64,000 bases of DNA from Pithys albifrons albifrons (taxonomy: Eukaryota > Chordata > Aves > Passeriformes > Thamnophilidae): the NCBI RefSeq assembly GCF_047495875.1, contig NC_092486.1, forward strand, positions 4,462,195 to 4,526,194. The letters are read 5' to 3'. A program made the translations under genes and the position numbers. Below the pieces are notes generated by a model that saw only the letters and a program-made list of their open reading frames with translations, was not told the DNA's origin and did no database searches. This document shows, one piece after another, positions 55,541-64,000 of the stretch (position 1 is the stretch's first letter; every line of letters begins with the position of its first letter).

Positions 55541-56889
55541 TCAGAGATGTGTGGAAGGATGTGTGGAGTGTGGTTGCTCACCAAAGCTGCACAAACCACC
55601 CCTCCAGGAGCAGGCTGGGTGGCCAATGGGATGTGCAGCCCTGATGGGTGGTGGGTCATGGGTTCCACTCCAGGACAGGTCCTTGGGGGCCAGACACCTC
55701 CCTGGGTGATGGACATGCAGAGCTCACATGGCTGGAGTCAAAGGGGGCTCAGGGCTCTGACCTGCCCCTGGGGTCTTCACTGGAACACAAACCGAGCAGG
55801 GCTGGGCTCTCCCTGGTGCCAGAGAGCAGAGATGGGCTGTGCCTGGTCCTTTCTGTGTGTGCAGCAAACCCCAGCCCAGCGTGGCTGCCAGGCCCCAGCA
55901 CTGTGTGTTTCCTGCACTTTGTACCCTGATCCAAGACCAAACTCTCACAACAGCAGGATAAGTTTTGTACAGCCTTGACATCCCTAAAGGAATTTCTTGC
56001 AGTGCCCTCAGTGCTGCTGCTCACACACCCACCACAGCTGCAAGAGCCACTGTGCTTGTCAGAGAAGATAAAACCCTCTGGTGACACTTACCTGGCTGGT
56101 TGCTGGATTGAGATGGGGCTCCAGTCACATGCATAATTTTCTCTCTCCTCCTTTCCTTTCTCCTTATACCATTTCTTGGTATTTCTTAGATTAGCAATGA
56201 TTTATGTAAAAGATTTGTCACAATTACTAAGCTCCAACCTCATGTTCTCATTAATCATCACCTGGAGCACTGGAACCCCTGCTGGGAAAGGTCTCTGGGG
56301 CAGGTCCCCAGGGAGGGCTGGATCAGGTGTGTGCCCTGTGCTCACCCTGCCCCTGTGGCAAAGGGCCCGTTCTCACAGAGACTCCCAGAGTCCCTGTGGT
56401 TCCCTCTGGAGCTGAATTGTGTCAGGCAAAGCAGAGCCTGGTTTGTCTCAGGGTGAAAAGTGCCAGTGCAGCTGTCCCTGCACAGGTAACAGTGCAGAGG
56501 AGTGTGTTGAAATTCTTTTTCTGGTGCCACAAGGCCAGCTGGACTTGGCCCATTGCTTGTTTGAAGTAATGAAATGAAGGATGGGGAGTATGTGCTGGGG
56601 AAGGAGGTGCTGGAGAACACAAGGAAACACTGCAGTGCTCAAGGAAATGTGCATGTCAAACCAGGCTGGGCTTGGAAACCCCATCGAGTCCAATGCCAGG
56701 GTCTGTTCCAAAATTTATACTGAAAAAAAAAGTCTCCACAGACCACAAATGTCTCCTCAAAACTGAGCCCTGTGTTTTTTTGCTTGTGTTTTTGGAGATA
56801 TTTTATAGCTCTTGCCTCACATTACCTGGTGATCTGCCCATCGGCTGCACCACACCGTGTACAATCCCTGCATTGTCTGGGAGCCTCCC
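55541..56889. other. Non-coding DNA, GC-richer
   Basis: The 173-codon plus frame at 55457-55978 begins inside the preceding AT-rich element and is opposed by minus frames of 111-112 codons; none shows a domain. 56160-56260 is AT-rich ('ttctcattaatcatcacc' near 56244) and might be a small regulatory island. Confidence 0.5.
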
Positions 56890-57000
56890 TGTTTGACAGC
56901 AGGTTCTATTAATGGGATGTGCTCGGCCAAAAATGTGTCACCGCTGCGAAAAGGGGAGAGAAAAGTGCCTTTGATGTCTGAGTGACAAGTTTCATATGTC
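56890..57000. promoter_or_regulatory. Candidate conserved non-coding element
   Basis: A compact block has 'ttctattaatgggatgtg' (56904), 'gctcggccaaaaatgtgtca' (56921) and 'ccgctgcgaaaagg' (56941), then 'cctttgatgtctgagtgaca' (56968; CCTTTGAT is a TCF/LEF-type word). Three CpGs persist. Small but complex. Confidence 0.35.
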
Positions 57001-57164
57001 TGTGTGGGGTACAGAGAACACGAGCTGGAGCAGCAGCCTCAGGGAGGGGGAACAGGGATGCCCAGGGTCCAACAGCTGTGGGTGCAGCTCTGCCGTGGTG
57101 CCCCGTGCCCATGGACACTGTGCTGTGCTCCTTGGCAGAAGGATCTCTGTGTTTCCCTGTTTTT
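57001..57164. other. Non-coding DNA, GC-richer spacer
   Basis: Frames on both strands (56909-57260) pass through without a recognisable domain. The segment separates two candidate elements. Confidence 0.45.
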
Positions 57165-57660
57165 AACATAATTATGGGCCTGCAACCTCAGCCTTTTAAT
57201 GCACTGCTGCTACTTCTGATGGTGTCCATAGAGAAACAGGATAGATCTTGTTTATGCTGAGCAGAGCTCAGCTCAATTAAGTCAATGAAGCCAAATCAAG
57301 GACAATTTCTATTCGATGGAGCAGCAAATAAGTCTCTCTGTAAAACCAGTGCAGGCTGTATCTCTCTCTGACAGATGGCTTGAGGAAGGTAGGGGTGCCT
57401 TGTCATTTTCTCACACTTTGGCAACATTTTGTGTAGCTTCTCCTGTCAATAAAATCTCATTGGAATTGACCTGAATTGACAGATAACTATTGACTCAAAC
57501 AAGAGATGGATCCAGTCAATAAGCTCTCACGCCTCAGGGCATAAGCCAGTCACTAACTCAGGGAAGGTTAGAAGGAAATATCCCTGATGTGTTGATTATT
57601 CCATAAAATTGTCCACTAGGAGGATTTATGGACATTTGGTTGCTCACAAATACAACATAC
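57165..57660. promoter_or_regulatory. Candidate conserved non-coding element
   Basis: The segment reads 'acataattatgggcctgcaa' (57166), 'agctcaattaagtcaatgaa' (57270), 'tttctattcgatggagcagc' (57306) and then a near-repeated 'gaattgacctgaattgac' (57462). The last carries two copies of GAATTGAC nine to eleven bases apart. Few open frames exist here. Enhancer is inferred from texture. Confidence 0.38.
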
Positions 57661-58679
57661 AGGGCTGTAGGGACCATTAACCTGTTCTAGTCCAACAGTT
57701 CTGAGATTCTGCAGCTCTGAGTCTCTTTACAAGAATTGTAGAAGAAAAATTGAGTATTGGTGGTGTTTAAAAGCTTGGAAAGAAGAAGAATGTTTTTATT
57801 GAATCTTAATCTGGATACTGGAACCTGATATGTGTTTTCCCTATTTCTCTTGTAGTCATCCCATTCAGAGCCTTCAGTAACTGAATTAAAAATGGGAGCT
57901 GAGCTTTGTGCCTCCTCCTTGTGTTTCACACCCTGGAGTACCAGAGGTTAAGGAGGAGCAAACTCCTTGGTTTCAACAGGTAGTGGCTGCAAAGTGTGCT
58001 GGAGTTGTGCTCCCACCTTTGAGCTGTGTTTGCTCTCAGAGGGGGTTTGGTGCTGTCTGAGTCCTGCACTGGCTGCTCAGGCTTTGAGAATTCCAGTGCA
58101 TGGGAAGGAAAGGTTGAGCAGGAAGAAGAGGCACCAGCTTGGCAGTTGGCATCAAACTCATTCCTAAAACATCCCCAGGACCTGAACTATGGAGACTGAA
58201 CCCCTGGAAGGAGAGCACTGGCCATGCAACTGCAGCAACCAGGGCTTCCAAAGACCCTACAGAGGTTTGGGAGGCCCCTTGGTGGGAAGTGACATCCAGC
58301 AGCACCTTCCGTGGGAGTTGAGGGAAAGCTGCTTTTGGTGGCATTTTGTGTGTGGATGTGGGGAGAATCCTCCTGGTTCCCCAGAGCCATCCCTCAGGAC
58401 CAGCTCCTGCTGGCAGTGCAGGGCTGGGACGGGGTGCTGGAGTTCAGGAGCTGTCACTGCTGTCCCTTTAAGCCATGTGCTGTCCCCCTGTTCCCAGTGC
58501 AAGGCTGCCTGTCAGCAGGGAGCAGAAAACAGATTGTGACACAGGGCAGTGATTTTTTTTAACAATCCTATTATGAAAGACAGAGTGCTCCCATTTCCTT
58601 TGCAGCTTTTATCAAGACTTAAATTGCTGCCAAGGGAGAAAGAGGGGGGGGAACCTCACTGCTTTTATTTTATTTTTAA
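57661..58679. other. Non-coding DNA
   Basis: Frames of up to 116 codons overlap across 58036-58562 on both strands. No domain, repeat or RNA gene was recognised. A T8 run lies near 58552. Confidence 0.55.
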
Positions 58680-59110
58680 TTTTTTTAAGAGAGGATTTTG
58701 CTTAGTTACTAAATTCCTCCCTAAGTCTCCTCCAAGCAGAGATCCAACAGTATCCCTATTAAATTATATAGAGCGAGTCCAGTCCTTGGCTGTCAGCGGG
58801 ACCCATCAGTCCTAATTTATCGCCCCAGGAAACACAGTACAATTATGGTAATAAATAATAATAGGATTCAGTACATGACAACATGAATGATGGAGCCTCT
58901 CAGAACTCATTTACATTGCTTTGTGTTGCAATCACCCTGCTTCTAATGTAATGCCAAGCAAATGAGCCTTTTTGAATATTGTGCAATCTATTGCAAGTCA
59001 ACTGGCACAAAACTCACTCAATAAATCATGTTCAAACACATGCCTCTAATGACAGGTAAATCAACAATGAAGTAATTGCATTTAATGTATTGAAATACTG
59101 GACAAAAACA
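58680..59110. promoter_or_regulatory. Strong candidate conserved non-coding element
   Basis: This is about 430 bp of complex AT-rich sequence: 'attaaattatatagagcgag' (58759), 'ctgtcagcgggacccatcag' (58790), 'cctaatttatcgccccagg' (58811), 'ttatggtaataaataataat' (58843), 'ctttgtgttgcaatcaccct' (58919) and 'gaagtaattgcatttaatg' (59070). Three CpGs persist and open frames are rare. With 8.72-9.05 kb and 16.15-16.59 kb it is among the most convincing islands. Confidence 0.48.
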
Positions 59111-60894
59111 GTGACCTCAAAGTGACTTTTTGTAGAAGGTTTGATACAGTTACAATGGTAAACGGGTGGTTTTTTATCAGGCACTTCTTGCTCAGATGCA
59201 CTTGTGAGAGTGGGTGATGCTGTTTCCTTGGCACACCTCGATGTCCTGGTGCCTTCTGTCCCAGCCCAGAGCCTGACACAGCAGTGCTGGGGCCGTGCTA
59301 GGGATGAGCTGGGCTCAAGATCAGCACTCTGGATAATCAGGGACACGGGGGGGAGTATCGGTGGCTGCAGAGCTCTGTGACAGAGCAGTGGCAGCTCAGC
59401 TGCAGAGCAGGAGGTTCTGGCCTGTTGCTTCCAATTGATTGGTTCAGTTTCCCCAATTTCCATGTTCCATTTATTTCAATAGAAAAGGGAAAAGACATGT
59501 AGGACTGTGAAGTAGAGGCTCCTGTGGCACCTCCCATCAGCCCCTCCTGTGGTTTCATGTGGAGTGGAGTGGTTTTGTTTGTGGTTTGGGGTTGTTTTCC
59601 CTGAGAGGCTGAAGACTGGAGGAATGCCTGTGTTCAGCTGAAAGTGCTCCCATGAATTTGTTGGCTCAGAGGATGTTGCTCCAGAAAACCATCCATGCTC
59701 TAGCAGAGGTGTTGCTATTTTTGCTGCCATTCCCATGCCATGTTCCCTGCTCACATCCTGGCACTGACCTGGCAGGTTACAACAGATCCTGAAGGTCCAC
59801 ATGCTTGGCTCTTCATCACCAGCCATCTCTGAGGAAGCTGAGGGGCCACATGACCAGGTGAGACGATGGGTGAGGAGTGGGCATGACACAGAGCCAAGAG
59901 GATGGGAAGAAATGGCCTCAGCAAAACAGTTCCTCAGTTGTTGCTGCCCCATAAAAAGGGGATATCTACAGAGGAAACTTCAAAGCTTGTGTTTGAAAGC
60001 AAATGAAGAAACGACTTTGCAGATTTTGGCTCTGACTTTACTCCCTTACCCTTCCCCTACAAGGGAATTTGGCAAGTGTCAAAGGTCTCCCTGGATTCTT
60101 CAGGCAATGGAAAGGTTTTACATATCCCCAGGCTTGACTGTCTCTGCTGATAGCTCCCATATGACATAAACTGATTAGCAAAATGTCTAGAGTCAAGACA
60201 AAAAAACTATTAACCAAGAAAAAAGAAAACAACGAGAAATTTCTGCAATTTTAGAAAATTGTTACCAGTTGTACTTGCCATCCCGTTTGTTCCTTGGCAG
60301 TAGGAATGTCAGGATGCAATCACCCCGTTTTCCTAGACACCAGGGCTCTGGGATCTCAGTTACAAACACTTGCAGTGTTGATCCTGTGGTAGTTGTGTGG
60401 GGCTTTGTTTGGTTTCCTCCTAGCTGTTAGGGTGGATTCCTGTCATCCCTGGAAGCATGGCAGGTATTTGGCAACACGGTTTCCTGCTGCCACAGTTCAT
60501 TGCCCAGAGGTAAAACCTCCACACCCTGTAGTCTAAACTCAGAATGGGGTGGGAGGGGGGTGGTTGTTTAGTTTGGGGGTTTCTGGGAATCTGAGATAAA
60601 GTTGTGGTCTAAACTTTTATAGTTTTTTTCTTGCTGTTTTTAGGAGCTGCCACTGAAAAAAACTGAGCTCTTCAAGTGTAGTAGCATGAATATCACCCTG
60701 GATAAAGCCAGGCCTGAACCTCTGAGGTCATGGAGGATCAAGGCTTGGATCCTGGTTTTACTCCAAGGTTTTTCCTGGTGTTGGGTAAGCCCCTGTTTTC
60801 TCCAGGCTGCTGCTCTCTGCTCCACAGAACAGGCACACAGAACATGGCTCTGTGGCCACACGTGTGCCAGCACGTGGATGCTGCTGTGCTCCCT
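59111..60894. other. Non-coding DNA
   Basis: The longest frames are minus 59476-59952 (158 codons) and minus 59032-59463 (143 codons), overlapping others on the plus strand; no known domain. 60160-60260 is A-rich ('caagacaaaaaaactattaa' near 60195). A G-rich run lies near 60545-60560. Confidence 0.52.
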
Positions 60895-61070
60895 CACACG
60901 GACAGACAGACAGACAGATCCCCTTCCCGGCTCTCCCCCTCGGTGTGAATCAGTGTCAGCAGTTTGGCAGCAGGAAGGGACTCGCTGCCCTCGCTGTTCA
61001 TGGCGCGGCTCCCCAGGGCCAATAATCAGGCTCTGGCTGTGAACCGGCCCGGCAGAGGCAACGTGATTAA
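60895..61070. promoter_or_regulatory. Minor CpG-enriched patch
   Basis: About ten CpGs occur in 175 bp ('ttcccggctctccccctcgg' near 60925, 'catggcgcggctcc' near 61000, 'aaccggcccggcagaggcaa' near 61041). It ends in 'cgtgattaatgactggggg'. It may be a small regulatory element; there is no gene start evidence. Confidence 0.3.
60901..60918. repeat. (GACA)n microsatellite
   Basis: Four GACA units plus GA. GATA/GACA repeats are common in birds. Short and of no coding consequence. Confidence 0.9.
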
Positions 61071-61295
61071 TGACTGGGGGTCACCACACTGCACCTTTCC
61101 CACTGCACTGCTGGAGCACACACACAGCCCAGCTGGAAGGGAACAAGAGCCTGAGAGGGAGGAATAAAGGCTCGGGACAATCAGAAGTGCAGAGGGCCCC
61201 AGCCAGGACAAAGGGGAGGAAATGCTGCTCTCACAGGTGGCTGCAGTTGGAGTTGGGGTTCCTGGTCATTGTTCCCCCTCTCCCTTCTTTACAGA
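61071..61295. other. Non-coding DNA
   Basis: No gene is recognised. The plus frame at 61070-61369 (99 codons) runs into the CR1 fragment and is an artefact. Confidence 0.5.
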
Positions 61296-61472
61296 GAGAG
61301 GGATCAGGCATTGGAATGGCCTGCCCAGAGAGATGCTGGATTCACCATCCCTGGAGGTTTTTAAGATGAGACTGGACGTGGCACTGAGTGCCATAGTCTG
61401 GTAATCACAGTAGTGTTGGGTCAAGGTGATGATCTCAGAGGTCTCTTCCAAACCAGCCGATTCCATGAATTC
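61296..61472 (+). mobile_element. CR1 LINE 3'-end fragment (different subfamily)
   Basis: It includes 'cattggaatggcctgcccag', 'agagatgctggattcaccat', 'ccctggaggtttttaagatg', 'agactggacgtggcactgag', 'tgccatagtctggtaatcac', 'gtgttgggtcaaggtgatga' and 'ggtctcttccaaaccagcc'. The 'tggaggtgttcaaga...tggcacttagtgccatggtct' order marks a CR1 subfamily distinct from the copies at 52-53 kb. The end is a worn 'attccatgaattc'. Confidence 0.95.
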
Positions 61473-62439
61473 AGGGGAGCTGCTGCATTTACTGCTCCGG
61501 AGTAAGTGTGCAATCCATAAGGATTTGGGAAATCTGGGATTTTGGCAGCTGATTTAGGAATGCTCCTTTCCTTTCACTGTCCCTCTGCCATCCATCTCCC
61601 TGCACCCACCTGCTCCAAGGGTGTTGTGCCACTGATGGGTTGGAATGAAGGGCAGGGCTATGGAACACTGGAAAACAGAGAGTACCTAAATGGGAAATGA
61701 AACTTGGAAGGGGATGAGTGCTGTGAGCAGTTGTCTCCTCTGCATCTCCAGACTCTGCTCCAGCTCAGGCTGCTTCCCCTGGCCCCTGGGAAAGGATGGC
61801 ATGGAGGACTGGGATCCTCCTTCACTTTCCAGGAGCAGAGAAACATTCCTTCTGCACTACCTTTCCTTCCCAGGTCCCACTGTTGCCTTCCCATGTTTGT
61901 CAGGTAGTTGAGCTCCCTCCCTGCTCTCTGGCAGCTCCAGTCAGGAACAGGCAGGACAGGCAGCCCTGGGTCATTAATCCCACTCCTCTCCAGCCCTGGA
62001 GTCACAGACAGGGCACTGCTGTTTAGGGCTGATGTCACTGCTCTTCACAAAAGGCCCAGGGAGATGTTCTGCCCTGAGACTTATCAGCCCCCAAGCTTTT
62101 CACTTCACTTGGCCAATAGCTGCTCTCTGCCTTTGGAGTGTGGAAGGGGGGAACAGGGATTTGCAAAATCCATAGGTGGTTCAGTGTCCTCCAGAGTGTG
62201 AAACTTAAAAGTCCTGTAAGTGCAAACCTGGAGCAGTTGCACAGAGATGTTCTTGGGGTCCCTGGAGCCACCACAACATGCATCAGGATACCTGCAAGGA
62301 ATGGCTTGGACTCAAAGGGCCTTCCTCTCACCATGTGCACATGCTTTGGCTCACCTCCAGGACCCAGAAGTTTTGTCTTTTTAAGAACAGTCTTGAAAGC
62401 TCTCTCAGTGCAGTAAACCATTGTGAGAACATAAGGCTC
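61473..62439. other. Non-coding DNA
   Basis: Frames of up to 128 codons (62035-62421 minus, 61658-62038 minus) overlap plus-strand frames; none has a domain. No repeats beyond the CR1 were recognised. Confidence 0.52.
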
Positions 62440-62780
62440 AGTTTCAGGCTGGTTTAAGGTGAATTAAGAGATTAAGGGAACCGCCACAGCCTTTGTACTG
62501 ACTTACTAAATCAGTTAAAGATTATCAATTGGCATGTCAGATGCATCATCACCTCCCTGTGACTCAGCAGTTGCTCTTCATATGCACAAATGCAAGTTAA
62601 CATGCTGGAACTAGAACATTTTTCATTGAGATTTAGCTTAACACAACTTCACCTTTGTTTGCTGTAACATCTTTCAGTGGCTCTACTGACTCACAGAGAG
62701 GGTGTCGCTCTGCGTTTGAGTCTTTGCAAGAAATGTGAAATGTTGTTGCTGCCCTACTTTGCAGAATGAGGAGATACAGT
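62440..62780. promoter_or_regulatory. Candidate conserved non-coding element
   Basis: Complex AT-leaning sequence is almost free of open frames: 'ggtgaattaagagattaagg' (62458), 'taaatcagttaaagattatc' (62507), 'gcatgtcagatgcatcatca' (62532), 'gagggtgtcgctctgcgttt' (62698). The lack of repeats and presence of two close CpGs fit a regulatory island. Confidence 0.4.
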
Positions 62781-63724
62781 GAAAATGGGAGAAATCAGTC
62801 CAATAGCACTCAAGAAACTGGCAATAAAGAAGATATGTCAGTCACTTGTAGGAACAGAGGGAGATTTTGGATTAAATTCACCTCAAATTTCAGTTGATTC
62901 TGCACAAGTGAGTAGTGATTTTTGATTCACTGAAGACAAGAAAAAATGCTGATTTTGCTGGCTGAGTCAGCTCTGAGCATCTGATCTGGGTATGGCAAGG
63001 TTTGTTCTTTTGTTATTATAACAAAATAAGTACCAAAAAGATGCTTATCAGTAGAAAAGGTGAGATCTTGCCCTTGACTGAACTGGTTTTTCTCTTTTGT
63101 GAGTGTGTAATTTCACACTGTGATAAGCACTTGTGTATGAAACAAGCTATTTTAGAGGTGGCACAAAAAATGAAAGGAGAATGAACCGATGCAGTTAAAG
63201 TTTCCAGAACCTTATGGACTAGTAACAGAAAACCTGCCCCTGTGGAGTCCCCTGGTGCACACTCACCCTCCCATCCTGAGCACTGGCTGGGATCCCAGTG
63301 CCACCAGTTCTCAGTGCCACCAGTTCTCAGTGACTCCAGCAGTGTGCTTTGCTCTGCTTCCCTCGAGAGTGTTCTACAGTCCAGCAGAGCTCTCCAGAGG
63401 AAAGATTTCCTGGTAATCAGTCTCAACTTTTCTTCACTCACTTTCATCATGTTGCTAATTAGCTCCAACCCATTGGCCCATTTCTACCCAGGGAAATGGC
63501 CTTAAAATCTCACTCCCAGCACCCCACAGGTTCCCCTTTGCTCACCAGCTCCCCATCCCTGTCTCTGTCATTGCCTGTGTCTCTGAACAAGCTGTGCCTG
63601 TGCATTCCCAATGTTTTCCAGCCCTGTTTTCCAAAGCTCCCTCAGAGCAGGAAGGTCACTCAAAGAATTTGCTGGAGCTTCAAAGAACTTGGGTCAAGAT
63701 CCAGCAAAGTGAATACCCGAGGAG
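62781..63724. other. Non-coding DNA
   Basis: The minus frame at 63016-63468 (150 codons) and plus frames at 63189-63505 overlap; none is recognised. It holds the 16-bp tandem repeat at 63297. The words 'caagatccagcaaagtgaat' near 63694 weakly resemble the reverse of an old sauropsid repeat tail. Confidence 0.5.
63297..63328. repeat. 16-bp direct tandem repeat (two copies)
   Basis: The unit AGTGCCACCAGTTCTC occurs twice with no gap (63297-63312, 63313-63328), followed by a partial AGTG. It is a simple local duplication. Confidence 0.93.
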
Positions 63725-63935
63725 ACTGGGTTGCTAGGATCCCAAGATTGTTTATTATGCTCTCAACTTTAATTAGCTGTAAGTAACATCATGTCAGTGT
63801 TCTGCCACAAATGCTAAAGCTGTCAAGGCAATTTTACCGAGTCTGGCAGCTTAAATCAGAAACAAGAAAGTCAACATGTCAATAATGGATCTAGACATGA
63901 TGGATATATTAAAGGGGAAACCTAAAAGTTCTGGA
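63725..63935. promoter_or_regulatory. Candidate conserved non-coding element
   Basis: A complex AT-rich block near the window's end has 'ctcaactttaattagctgta' (63762), 'gcaattttaccgagtctgg' (63828) and 'caataatggatctagacatg' (63880). It is repeat-free with one retained CpG. It may continue past the window. Confidence 0.35.
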
Positions 63936-64000
63936 CTTCATTATGCTGCCTTCAGTTCTGACAATGTGTGCCAGAGAAATCTGCACCTCGTTGGAAAAGC

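Noticed and set aside
55457..55978. 173-codon plus-strand frame
   Set aside because: Starts inside an AT-rich regulatory-looking element, opposed by minus frames, no domain.
57660..57710. Possible reverse-orientation CR1 end ('gggctgtaggga', 'tccaacagttctgag')
   Set aside because: The key 'aatcatagaat' tail and 'ggttgggttggaaggg' block are absent.
63690..63715. Possible reversed old sauropsid repeat tail (gatccagcaaag)
   Set aside because: A single 12-base word without the second diagnostic block.

Overview
The window looks like non-coding DNA from a bird genome. The main evidence is six 3'-end fragments of CR1 retrotransposons, the dominant avian LINE family. They carry the family's typical tail (a run ending in the ATTCTATGATTCT-type octamer, preceded by a 'ggtc(c/t)cttccaaccc' block). 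Repeats are otherwise sparse, there are no Alu-, B1- or L1-like elements, and base composition is moderate with clear CpG depletion. All of this fits a sauropsid, most likely avian, genome. I could not identify the species or the chromosome.

I found no protein-coding gene I can defend. All open frames are short (190 codons at most), overlap on both strands, have low-complexity or non-biological composition, and match no family I recognise. One of them is antisense CR1. Single exons without a start codon could have been missed. I saw no convincing tRNA, rRNA, known microRNA, CRISPR or phage/IS feature. The layout fits a gene desert or a very large intron.

The apparent structure is an alternation. 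GC-richer, poorly ordered DNA (for example 9.1-10.1, 12.4-14.0, 25-27.3, 28.98-30.8, 45-48.5 and 55.5-56.9 kb) alternates with islands of 100-500 bp that are AT-rich, low in simple sequence, rich in TAATTA, octamer and TTAAT-like words, and retain a few CpGs. In birds such islands often prove to be conserved non-coding elements acting as enhancers of developmental genes. I mark about 25 as candidates (for example 8.72-9.05, 14.34-14.56, 16.15-16.59, 28.0-28.6, 41.5-41.8, 54.75-55.15, 55.34-55.54 and 58.68-59.11 kb). No alignment was available, so conservation is an inference.

Other content: a MIR-type tRNA-derived SINE at 48.57-48.70 kb; several probably very old sauropsid repeat remnants (10.17, 37.81, 39.80 and 41.83 kb); a 64-bp perfect-but-one tandem duplication at 35.95-36.08 kb; a small, very dense CpG cluster at 35.20-35.24 kb inside a broader CpG-enriched patch; and assorted simple repeats. 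The most unusual signals are the CpG cluster, the evenly spaced homeodomain-site triplet at 28.48-28.53 kb, and the palindromic ancient repeat at 41.83-41.92 kb. I found no new multi-gene system.
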